Shown: one piece after another, positions 7,326 to 14,481 of the stretch
Position numbering within the stretch: position 1 is the stretch's first letter
Layout of the letters: each line of letters starts with the position of its first letter
Origin: an uncultured Bacilli bacterium
Lineage (GTDB): Bacteria; Bacillota_I; Bacilli_A; RF39; UBA660
DNA: 22,153 bases
Assembly: GCA_934101225.1 (NCBI GenBank)
Contig: CAKOQK010000020.1
Span: 1 to 22,153, forward strand
Reading direction: 5' to 3'
The notes under the pieces: generated by a model
Seen by the model: the letters and a program-made list of their open reading frames with translations, nothing else
The model's database searches: none
Told to the model about the DNA's origin: nothing
Position numbers and translations under genes: made by a program

Positions 7326-9020
7326 ATGAAATTAAAAAATAGTTATTTTTATACATTAAGAGAAAGTGCGAAGGATGAAGATTCTACTAGTGGTAATTTA
7401 CTTGTTAGAGCAGGAATGATTAAGAAAGTATCTAGTGGAATTTATATGTATTTACCTCTTGGATTAAAAGCTTTAGATAATATTAAAAATATTATTAAAG
7501 AAGAGATGGATAAAACTGGTGCTCAGGAATTATTAATGCCAAGTTTAATACCTGAAGAAATATATGATACTTGTGGTAGAAATGAGGCTATGGGAGCATC
7601 TATGTTTCATTTAAAAGATAGATATGATAAACCTTATGTATTAGGACCTACTCATGAAGAATTATTTACAATAGCTGCTAAAAGTATGGTTAAAAGTTAT
7701 AAGAATTTACCATTTACTATTTATCAAGATGCACCTAAATATCGTGATGAAGCAAGACCTAGATTTGGTTTAATTAGAGTAAGAGAATTCTTTATGAAAG
7801 ATGCTTATTCATTTGATAGAGATGAAGATGGGTTAGATGTTTCTTATCATAAAATGTATGATGCTTATAAGAAAATATTTGATAGAGTTAAACTTAATTA
7901 TGCCATAGTTAGAGCAGATACAGGAGTTATGGGGGGGACTTTATCTGAAGAATTTCAAGCTGTAACTGATGTTGGTGAAGATGTACTTGTGCTATGTGAT
8001 AAGTGTAATTATGCATCTAATATGGAAATAGCTAAAACAGTAGTTAGTGATAGTAATGAAGAAACAAGAAAATTAGAATTAGTTGAAACTCCTCATATGG
8101 AAACTATTGAAGATGTTAGTAATTATTTAAATATACCTAAAGAAAAAACAGTTAAAGCAATGATGATGAACATTGATGGTGAATTAGTAGTACTTTTCTT
8201 AAGAGGAGATAGAAACCTTAATGAAACAAAGGTATGTAAGTTATTTGGTGTTAGTGAAATTAATTTTGCTGCTGATGAATTAATTAGTAAATCTAATGCA
8301 GTATCTGGTTTTACAGGACCAATTGATTTAAGTGGCGCTAAAATTGTTATTGATGATGAAGTTAAATCAATGAAAAACTTTGTTGTTGGGGCAAATAAGA
8401 GGGGATATCATTATATTAATGCGAATGTAAATGATTTTAAATATGATATTTGTGCTGATATTAAAGAAGTTTTAGAAGGAGATAATTGTCCTTGTTGTGA
8501 TGGAAAACTTTATTTTAAAAAAGGAATTGAAGTTGGAAATACCTTTAAATTAGGTACTAAATATTCTGAAAAGTTAGGATTATCTTATTTAGATGAAAAT
8601 AATAAGAGTAATCCAGTAGTAATGGGATGTTATGGTATTGGAGCTGGAAGAATACTTGCGGCTATTGTTGAACAAAACAATGATGAAAAAGGAATAATTT
8701 TTCCAATTGCGGTTGCTCCATTTAAAGTAGCTATTGCTCTTATGAATCCGAAAGATGATACTGCTAGTCTAACTGCTAATAAGTTATATGATGAATTAAA
8801 TAACTTAGGAGTTGATACACTTTTAGATGATCGTGATGAAAGAGCAGGAGTTAAATTTAATGATTTAGATTTAATAGGTATTCCAATTAGAATAACAGTT
8901 GGTAAGAAAATTAATGAAGGATTAGTAGAATTTAAACTTAGATGTGAAAGTGAATCATTAGATATTAAATTAGATGAAATAGTTAATTATGTTAAGGAAT
9001 ATATTGATGCAAACAAGTGA
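7326..9020 (+). CDS. proS: Prolyl-tRNA synthetase, bacterial type with editing insertion
   Basis: Charges tRNA-Pro with proline. The 564-residue length and order fit the bacterial form: class II core with the TxE segment (THE 109-111), motif 2 region YRDEARPRFGLIRVREFF (139-156), a YbaK-like editing insertion at about 225-395 (KTVKAMMMNIDGELVVLFLR), motif 3 with GCYGIGAGR, and a C-terminal anticodon-binding domain (VAPFKVAIALMNP onward). An in-frame TTG at 7293 lies inside the promoter, so the ATG at 7326 (MKLKNSYFYTLRE) is the likely start; AAAAGG is about 12 bases upstream. A run of seven G (7931-7937) lies in the conserved VMGGTLSEEF segment. The last 14 bases overlap a membrane microprotein gene. 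Confidence 0.95.
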   Translation: MKLKNSYFYTLRESAKDEDSTSGNLLVRAGMIKKVSSGIYMYLPLGLKALDNIKNIIKEEMDKTGAQELLMPSLIPEEIYDTCGRNEAMGASMFHLKDRYDKPYVLGPTHEELFTIAAKSMVKSYKNLPFTIYQDAPKYRDEARPRFGLIRVREFFMKDAYSFDRDEDGLDVSYHKMYDAYKKIFDRVKLNYAIVRADTGVMGGTLSEEFQAVTDVGEDVLVLCDKCNYASNMEIAKTVVSDSNEETRKLELVETPHMETIEDVSNYLNIPKEKTVKAMMMNIDGELVVLFLRGDRNLNETKVCKLFGVSEINFAADELISKSNAVSGFTGPIDLSGAKIVIDDEVKSMKNFVVGANKRGYHYINANVNDFKYDICADIKEVLEGDNCPCCDGKLYFKKGIEVGNTFKLGTKYSEKLGLSYLDENNKSNPVVMGCYGIGAGRILAAIVEQNNDEKGIIFPIAVAPFKVAIALMNPKDDTASLTANKLYDELNNLGVDTLLDDRDERAGVKFNDLDLIGIPIRITVGKKINEGLVEFKLRCESESLDIKLDEIVNYVKEYIDANK

Positions 9021-9120
9021 TAAAAAAAGAACAATTATAGCAATAATTATAGCGTTTGTTACGATGTTTATAGGATATTTTTTAGCATATAAATTATATA
9101 CTTTAGTTATGAATAGGTAA
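9007..9120 (+). CDS. Single-TM membrane microprotein (37 aa), downstream of proS
   Basis: Not a recognised family. The ATG at 9007 lies inside the end of proS, and the frame runs to TAA at 9118-9120. The product has a basic N-terminus (MQTSDKKRT), one hydrophobic helix (about 10-27) carrying IGYFLAYKL, and a short polar end. Its stop codon sits in the terminator stem, as with established genes here. Support comes from clean start/stop coupling to proS, a convincing membrane helix and the terminator at its end. It resembles in layout the 30-residue microprotein before xfp (LGYLIAKSL). A similar-sized opposing ORF on the other strand overlaps proS and is rejected. Function unknown. Confidence 0.62.
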   Translation: MQTSDKKRTIIAIIIAFVTMFIGYFLAYKLYTLVMNR

Positions 9121-9136
9121 ATGTACCTATTTTTTT
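9112..9136 (+). terminator. Terminator of the proS-microprotein operon
   Basis: 8-bp stem AATAGGTA (9112-9119) / TACCTATT (9124-9131) with AATG loop, continuing into a run of T to 9136. It includes the first two bases of the microprotein TAA. Confidence 0.85.
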
Positions 9137-9168
9137 CTTCTTTGCATAGGATATATTGGTGATAAAAT

Positions 9169-9405
9169 ATGGATAACTTTGATTTTGATAAAGTTAAAAA
9201 GAGAACTAATGTAGATAAAGACACAATTATAGATTTAGCTAAAATGGTTAATGAGAATGGATTAAAAGATGAAAAAACATTAAGAACAGTAATAAATAAA
9301 TTAAGTTTAATGACCGGAAAAGATGTTAGTAAAGATTTAGAAGATAAAATAATTGATACAATAAAAGAAGATAAAGTACCTAAAAATGTTAAAGATATGT
9401 TTTAA
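9169..9405 (+). CDS. SpoVIF-family small protein (stage VI sporulation protein F-like)
   Basis: A 78-residue soluble protein resembling Bacillus SpoVIF: FDKVKKRTNVDKDTIIDLA near the N-terminus, LKDEKTLRTVINKLS in the middle, and VSKDLEDKIIDTIKEDKVP near the end follow the family's layout of short helices and its usual length of about 80-90. In Bacillus, SpoVIF acts in late spore-coat formation; homologues also occur where sporulation is doubtful, so the role here is open. The start has a modest GGTG seven bases upstream. It lies between the proS operon terminator and the rlmN promoter, probably as a single gene. No other sporulation gene is in the window. Assigned from recalled family pattern. 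Confidence 0.68.
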   Translation: MDNFDFDKVKKRTNVDKDTIIDLAKMVNENGLKDEKTLRTVINKLSLMTGKDVSKDLEDKIIDTIKEDKVPKNVKDMF

Positions 9406-9422
9406 AGATAGCATATCTTTTA
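9391..9422 (+). terminator. Probable terminator after the SpoVIF-like gene
   Basis: AAAGATATG (9391-9399) can pair with CATATCTTT (9412-9420), 9 bp with a 12-base loop; an alternative AAAGATA-GCA-TATCTTT hairpin is also possible. The T tract is short. Confidence 0.5.
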
Positions 9423-9460
9423 ATTATACATTTAGTTTACTGGTAAATTAATGTAAAATA

Positions 9461-9489
9461 ATGACAAAATATGGGAGCTTTGCTATAAT
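9461..9489 (+). promoter_or_regulatory. Promoter of the rlmN-prpC-prkC-rsgA-rpe operon
   Basis: ATGACA (9461-9466, five of six matches to TTGACA), 17-base spacer, TATAAT (9484-9489) with TG one base upstream (extended -10). The expected +1 is about 9496, the G of an in-frame GTG. Confidence 0.85.
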
Positions 9490-9504
9490 TAATTTGTGAT
9501 TATT

Positions 9505-10530
9505 ATGGTAAATATTTATGATTTAAGTTATGAAAAATTAGAAGAAAAATTATTAAGTTTAGGTGAAAAAAAGTTTAGATGTAGTCAAATATGGGATTGG
9601 TTATATGTTAAAAGAGTAACTAATTTTAATGATATGTCTAATTTAAGTAAAGATACAATAAATAAACTTAATAATAATTTTTCATTTGATTATATAGATA
9701 TTTTAAGAAAACAAGAAAGTGATTTAACTAATAAATATTTATTTCGTTTAATAGATGGTAATTTTATAGAAGCAGTACTTATGAAGCATGATTATGGATA
9801 TTCAGTATGTGTGTCTAGTCAAGTTGGGTGTAATATGGGATGTACATTTTGTGAAAGTGGGAGACTTAAAAAGGTAAGAAATTTAAATACTTATGAGATA
9901 GTTGAACAAATTTTACTTATAGAAAAAGATATTAATCGTAAAATTGATAGTGTTGTTATAATGGGAATTGGTGAACCATTTGATAATTATGATAATATTA
10001 TAGAGTTTATTAAAATTATTAATCATCCTAAAGGATTACAGATAGGAGCTAGACATATAACTGTTTCTACTTGTGGATTAATTCCTAAGATTAAGGAATT
10101 TAGTAATTTAAATTTACAAGTTAATTTGGCAATTAGTTTACATGCTAGTAATGATGAGTTAAGAAGTAAGATTATGCCTATAAATAAGGCTTATCCTTTA
10201 AAAGATTTAATAAGTACTTTAAAAGAATATATTGTTAAAACTAATAGACGAGTTACTATTGAATATGTTATGCTTAAAGGGGTAAATGATAGAGAAGAGA
10301 ATGCAAAGGAACTTGCTAATTTACTTAAGAATATGAATGTTTATGTTAATTTAATTCCATATAATGAGACTAGTCACATAGAATATAAAAGAACTAATAA
10401 AGAAGATATAATGAAGTTTTATGATATATTAAAGAAAAATAATATAAATGTTACAATAAGAAAAGAATTTGGTAAGGGTATTGATGCAGCATGTGGACAG
10501 CTTAGAGCAAAAGAGGTGAATAAAGAGTGA
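9505..10530 (+). CDS. rlmN: 23S rRNA (A2503-C2)/tRNA adenosine methyltransferase RlmN, radical SAM
   Basis: Methylates C2 of A2503 in 23S rRNA (and A37 of some tRNAs). Counting from the ATG at 9505 (341 residues), the radical-SAM cysteines are C109, C113 and C116 in VGCNMGCTFC. The catalytic C-terminal Cys is C330 in GIDAACGQLR, and the second methylated Cys is expected in the ISTxxC-equivalent HITVSTCG. The post-cluster loop reads ESGRLKKVRNL rather than the commoner ATGxxGFxRNL. The start is unresolved: an in-frame GTG at 9496 coincides with the predicted +1 and would be leaderless, and neither start has a Shine-Dalgarno. It is first in the operon and its TGA overlaps the prpC start by four bases. 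Confidence 0.95.
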   Translation: MVNIYDLSYEKLEEKLLSLGEKKFRCSQIWDWLYVKRVTNFNDMSNLSKDTINKLNNNFSFDYIDILRKQESDLTNKYLFRLIDGNFIEAVLMKHDYGYSVCVSSQVGCNMGCTFCESGRLKKVRNLNTYEIVEQILLIEKDINRKIDSVVIMGIGEPFDNYDNIIEFIKIINHPKGLQIGARHITVSTCGLIPKIKEFSNLNLQVNLAISLHASNDELRSKIMPINKAYPLKDLISTLKEYIVKTNRRVTIEYVMLKGVNDREENAKELANLLKNMNVYVNLIPYNETSHIEYKRTNKEDIMKFYDILKKNNINVTIRKEFGKGIDAACGQLRAKEVNKE

Positions 10531-11276
10531 AATCATTTTATTTAACAGATACAGGTAGAGTTAGAAGTCATAATGAAGATTCAGTAACAATTGTTAAAAA
10601 CGCAAGTGGGGAACATTTAATGATAGTTGCTGATGGAATGGGTGGACACCGAGCAGGAGAGGTTGCATCAAGCATGGTTGTTACCCAGATAGGAACTAGA
10701 TTTAGTAATTTATCAACAATAGGATCTAAAATGGATGCAGTTAAATGGCTTAAAGAAAACGTTGATGAAGTTAATGCAAGTATTTTAAAATATGGTGAGG
10801 AACACACTGAATCAATGGGACTTGGCACAACAGTTGTGATGGCTTTACTTACAAAAGATTTCCTTATATTCGTAAATATTGGCGATTCAAGTGGATATGT
10901 TTTAAAAAATAAAGTACTTCACAAAATAACTAAGGAACATACATTAGTAAATTTCTTAGTTGAAACAGGGGAGTTAACTCCTGAAGAAGCAATAAATCAT
11001 CCAAAGAAAAATGTGTTAATGAAAGCACTTGGTGCTAGTGAAAAACAAGAATTAGATATATTTGATGTAGATCCTAATGTGGATGCAATATTATTAGTTA
11101 GTGATGGTTTAACAAATATGCTTACGATGGATCAAGTTGAAAAAGTATTAAATGATGATGAATTAAAATATGAAGATAAATTAATTAAGTTAATTAAGAA
11201 GTGTAATGCAAGAGGGGGAACAGATAACATTTCAATTGCTTATCTAGTAAAGGATAGTGATATTAGTGATAACTAA
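10527..11276 (+). CDS. prpC: PP2C-family protein serine/threonine phosphatase, partner of PrkC
   Basis: Metal-dependent phosphatase that reverses phosphorylation by the PASTA kinase encoded next. The 249-residue single domain shows the PP2C motifs: HNEDS (D18), VADGMGGHRAGE (D36, G37), GLGTTVV, NIGDSSGYV (D120), VSDGLTNML (D193) and GGTDNISI (D233), the aspartates forming the binuclear metal site. It starts at GTG 10527 in the GTGA overlap with rlmN; AAGAGG lies about ten bases upstream. The rlmN-prpC-prkC order matches Bacillus. Cytoplasmic; it is translated coupled with the kinase gene, whose start lies within its last codons. Confidence 0.95.
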   Translation: MKSFYLTDTGRVRSHNEDSVTIVKNASGEHLMIVADGMGGHRAGEVASSMVVTQIGTRFSNLSTIGSKMDAVKWLKENVDEVNASILKYGEEHTESMGLGTTVVMALLTKDFLIFVNIGDSSGYVLKNKVLHKITKEHTLVNFLVETGELTPEEAINHPKKNVLMKALGASEKQELDIFDVDPNVDAILLVSDGLTNMLTMDQVEKVLNDDELKYEDKLIKLIKKCNARGGTDNISIAYLVKDSDISDN

Positions 11277-13008
11277 GGGGCAAAAAATAAATGACCGTTA
11301 TCAAATTGTTAAAACAATAGGTGAAGGTGGAATGGCTAATGTTTATTTAGCTTATGATACCATTTTAGAAAGAAATGTAGCTGTTAAAGTTTTAAGAGGA
11401 GATTTAGCCAATGATGAAAAATTTGTTAGACGTTTTCAAAGAGAAGCTTTATCAGCAAGTAGTTTATCTCATCCAAATATAGTTGAGGTATATGATGTAG
11501 GTGAAGATAATGGTGTTTATTATATTGTAATGGAGTATATTGAAGGTAAACATTTAAAACAATTAATTAAGAAACGTGGAAAACTTACATTAAATGAAGT
11601 AATAGATATTATGCTTCAAGTAACAGACGGAATTGCTTGTGCTCATGATTCTTATATTATTCATAGAGATATTAAACCACAAAATATAATGATACTTGAT
11701 AGTGGAATTGTTAAGATAACTGACTTTGGAATTGCGATGGCTTTAAATAGTACCCAATTAACTCAGACTAATTCAGTTATGGGTAGTGTACATTATTTAC
11801 CACCTGAACAAGCAAGTGGAAAAGGTTCTACTGTTCAAAGTGATATATATTCAATGGGTATTTTGATGTATGAACTTTTAAGTGGTAAGCTTCCTTTTAG
11901 GGGAGATAATGCGGTTGAGATAGCTCTTAAGCATTTGAAAGAGCCACTTCCTTCAATTAGAGAGGAATGTCCTGATTTACCACAAGCCGTTGAAAATGTT
12001 ATATTAAAGGCTTGTGCTAAGAATCCTAAAAATAGATATCCAGATGCAAGAAGTATGCATGAAGATTTAAAGACTTGTACATCGCCTTTAAGAGCTAATG
12101 AGCCTAAATATGTTTACAAATATCCAGAGTTTGATGAGGCTACTGCAGAAAGAAGAGAAAAAGCAATTGAGAGGACTATGGAATTTAGTAAAATAGAAGA
12201 TAGCAAAGACAAAGATAAGGCATCAGAAGTTAAAGTTAAGAAAATAGAAGAAAAAGATATTGAAACAAAGAAAGAAAATAAAGTTTTAGTAATTCTTGGA
12301 GCTATTTTTGCAGGACTTGCGGTAATTGCAGCTACAATAGTTGGAATTTTAGTTCTTTTACCTAATAATAGTGAAATGCAGGTACCAAATGTAGCTGGAA
12401 AAACAGTTGATGAGGCTGTCGAAATATTTAATAATATGGGTTTAAAAGTAAATGCGGAAAATAAATATGCGCAAAGTGATGAAGTAAAAGAAGGAGATGT
12501 TGTAAAAACTGATCCATCTAGTGGAAGAACAGTTAAGAAAGGATCAGAAATTACATTATATATTTCTCAAGGAAGTAATACATTTGAAATAGAAGATTAT
12601 GTTGGACAAGAGGTATATGGTGTTAAAGCAATATTAGAAAAGATGCATAATTTATTTGTAATAATTGAAGAAGATAATGTTGATGATCCATCTAAATATG
12701 AAGAAAATAAGATTATTAAGCAAGAACCTGCTGTAGGAACAAAAGTTAAATCTGGCGATACAATAACTCTTCATATTGCTAAAATAGGTGGCGTTTATCC
12801 GAATTTTACAACTGGTTATAGTTTAGCAGATATTCAAGCATGGGGAGAAAAATATAATATAAAAATTAAAGAAGAATATGTACAAGATAATAGTTATGAA
12901 CCAGGATCAATCATTAAGCAAAGTAAGCCGGCAGGAAGTAATGTTGTAAGTGGAATGAGTATTACTATAACTATTGCAGAAGAGGAAACAAGTATAGATA
13001 ATGAATAA
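11266..13008 (+). CDS. prkC: PASTA-domain membrane serine/threonine protein kinase
   Basis: Sensor kinase that binds cell-wall muropeptides or lipid II outside and phosphorylates cytoplasmic targets. With the GTG at 11266 the protein has 580 residues: kinase domain (about 11-270) with IGEGGMANVY glycine loop, K41, HRDIKPQN (D135), TDFG (D153) and a Thr-rich activation loop NSTQLTQTNSVMGS; charged juxtamembrane segment (285-338); membrane helix (about 340-365); three PASTA repeats (about 371-436, 437-507, 508-571). A GTG at 11257 is only two bases from AAAGGA (11249-11254), while the 11266 GTG is about 11 away and gives an N-terminus like Bacillus PrkC. It overlaps prpC by 11 bases and rsgA by 8. 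Confidence 0.95.
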   Translation: MITKGQKINDRYQIVKTIGEGGMANVYLAYDTILERNVAVKVLRGDLANDEKFVRRFQREALSASSLSHPNIVEVYDVGEDNGVYYIVMEYIEGKHLKQLIKKRGKLTLNEVIDIMLQVTDGIACAHDSYIIHRDIKPQNIMILDSGIVKITDFGIAMALNSTQLTQTNSVMGSVHYLPPEQASGKGSTVQSDIYSMGILMYELLSGKLPFRGDNAVEIALKHLKEPLPSIREECPDLPQAVENVILKACAKNPKNRYPDARSMHEDLKTCTSPLRANEPKYVYKYPEFDEATAERREKAIERTMEFSKIEDSKDKDKASEVKVKKIEEKDIETKKENKVLVILGAIFAGLAVIAATIVGILVLLPNNSEMQVPNVAGKTVDEAVEIFNNMGLKVNAENKYAQSDEVKEGDVVKTDPSSGRTVKKGSEITLYISQGSNTFEIEDYVGQEVYGVKAILEKMHNLFVIIEEDNVDDPSKYEENKIIKQEPAVGTKVKSGDTITLHIAKIGGVYPNFTTGYSLADIQAWGEKYNIKIKEEYVQDNSYEPGSIIKQSKPAGSNVVSGMSITITIAEEETSIDNE

Positions 13009-13864
13009 TAAGCAAGAAGGAAAAATAGTTAGAATAATAAGTAATTTATGTACTGTAAAAGTAGATGATAAATTATATGATTGTAAACCAAGAGGGAAGT
13101 TTTATATTCAAAATAAAACTCCTCTAGTTGGTGATAGAGTAATAATTGATACTGATAATAATTATATATTAGATATATTAGAGAGAAAAAATAGTTTAAA
13201 AAGACCAATGATCGCTAATGTTGATTGTGCGATAATTGTTACAAGTGTTAAAGAGCCTGATTTAAGTTTATTACTTTTAGATAAGTTATTATGTTTAGTA
13301 TTATTTAATAAGATTAAGCCAATAATATGTTTTAGTAAGACTGATTTATTAAATGAAGAAGAATATAAAGAGTTTGAAAAAATATATGATTATTATAATA
13401 AAATTGGAATTGATGCTATTAAAAATACAGAGGTTGATAAATTAGATAAACTTATTGAGGGAAAATTAGTTGTACTTACTGGCCAAAGTGGTGCTGGTAA
13501 ATCAACATTATTAAATAGAATAAATCCTGAATTAGACTTAGAAACAAATGAAATAAGTAAAGCTTTAGGAAGAGGAAAACATACTACTAGACATACGGAA
13601 ACATTTAAGTATAAAAATTCTTATATTTCAGATACTCCTGGATTTAGTAGTTTGGATTTAACTGATTTAACTAAAGAGGATGTAAGAAATGCTTTTATTG
13701 AATTTGGTAATGATTGCTATTTTAGTGATTGTATTCATTTAAAAGAAAATAAATGTGTTGTTAAAGAAAAAGTTAATGATGGAATTATTTTAAAATCAAG
13801 ATATGATAATTATGTAAAGATGGTGGATGAGGTTGAAAGTAAGCGTATCATTTATAAAAAATAA
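13001..13864 (+). CDS. rsgA: Ribosome small-subunit-dependent GTPase A
   Basis: Circularly permuted GTPase that checks and matures the 30S subunit. The 287-residue protein has an N-terminal OB-fold (about 1-65), then the permuted G motifs: FSKTDLL (G4, 112-115), VLTGQSGAGKST (G1, P-loop 161-168) and SDTPGFSS (G3, 211-214). The zinc knuckle follows, with C239, C244, H246 and C252. The His-containing loop between G1 and G3 (GKHTTRHTE) is the family's G2 region. It starts eight bases before the prkC stop with no close Shine-Dalgarno (GAAGAGG is about 14 bases upstream), so translational coupling is likely. In Bacillus its homologue is a PrkC substrate, which suits the linkage. Confidence 0.95.
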   Translation: MNNKQEGKIVRIISNLCTVKVDDKLYDCKPRGKFYIQNKTPLVGDRVIIDTDNNYILDILERKNSLKRPMIANVDCAIIVTSVKEPDLSLLLLDKLLCLVLFNKIKPIICFSKTDLLNEEEYKEFEKIYDYYNKIGIDAIKNTEVDKLDKLIEGKLVVLTGQSGAGKSTLLNRINPELDLETNEISKALGRGKHTTRHTETFKYKNSYISDTPGFSSLDLTDLTKEDVRNAFIEFGNDCYFSDCIHLKENKCVVKEKVNDGIILKSRYDNYVKMVDEVESKRIIYKK

Positions 13865-14450
13865 ATATAATGATGAAAAGAAAACAATTGAAGAAATTAA
13901 TTATACAAGCGCTGATTATATTCATGTTGATATAATGGATGGTAAGTTTGTTGAAAATAAAAATTATGATATTAATGAAGTTACTTTATTTTTAAGAGAA
14001 AATGTTAAACCATTAGATGTGCATTTAATGTGCTATGATTTAGAAAAATATATTGTAGAGTATGCTGATTTAATGCCGGAATTTATTACTTTTCATTTAG
14101 AAGCAACTGATAAAGTAGATGAAATAATTGATATGATTCATAGTTATGGTATTAAATGTGGAATAAGCATTAAACCAAATACTAGAGTAGAAGAATTACT
14201 ACCATATTTGGATAAAATAGAACTTGTACTTATTATGAGTGTAGAGCCTGGTATGGGTGGACAAAAGTTTATGCCTATTGCAATAGATAAGATAAATGAG
14301 TTAAGAAAAATAAATCGAAATGTTATTATCTCTGTTGATGGTGGGATAAATGATGAAACTGTAAAACTAGTAAATAGTGATATGGTGGTATCCGGGTCAT
14401 ATGTTTGCATGAGTGATAATTTTGAAGAAAAAATTAATAGATTAAAATAA
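13827..14450 (+). CDS. rpe: Ribulose-phosphate 3-epimerase
   Basis: Interconverts ribulose 5-phosphate and xylulose 5-phosphate; the product is a substrate of the phosphoketolase encoded downstream. The 207-residue TIM barrel has metal ligands H33 and D35 (YIHVDIMDGKF), H66 (LDVHLM) and D171 (SVDGGIN). The phosphate-loop segment reads MSVEPGMGGQKF where most enzymes have MSVNPGFGGQ. It overlaps rsgA by 38 bases with the ATG at 13827. A TTG at 13833 in frame has GGTGG (13822-13826) six bases upstream and may be the true start, two residues shorter. It is last in the operon, ending at a bidirectional terminator. Confidence 0.93.
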   Translation: MRLKVSVSFIKNKYNDEKKTIEEINYTSADYIHVDIMDGKFVENKNYDINEVTLFLRENVKPLDVHLMCYDLEKYIVEYADLMPEFITFHLEATDKVDEIIDMIHSYGIKCGISIKPNTRVEELLPYLDKIELVLIMSVEPGMGGQKFMPIAIDKINELRKINRNVIISVDGGINDETVKLVNSDMVVSGSYVCMSDNFEEKINRLK

Positions 14451-14481
14451 AAAATATAGGCTAACTTAGACCTATATTTTT
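14451..14481. terminator. Bidirectional terminator between rpe and the membrane-protein gene
   Basis: Perfect 10-bp stem AAAATATAGG (14451-14460) / CCTATATTTT (14471-14480) with a 10-base loop; T-rich on both exits. The right arm contains the minus-strand gene's stop codon (14472-14474). Confidence 0.85.

Noticed and set aside
8970..9224. 84-codon minus-strand ORF
   Set aside because: Overlaps the end of proS, the microprotein and the SpoVIF-like gene on the other strand; no start signal.
10568..10828. 86-codon minus-strand ORF
   Set aside because: Antisense to conserved PP2C motifs of prpC.
14144..14410. 88-codon minus-strand ORF
   Set aside because: Antisense to conserved rpe sequence.
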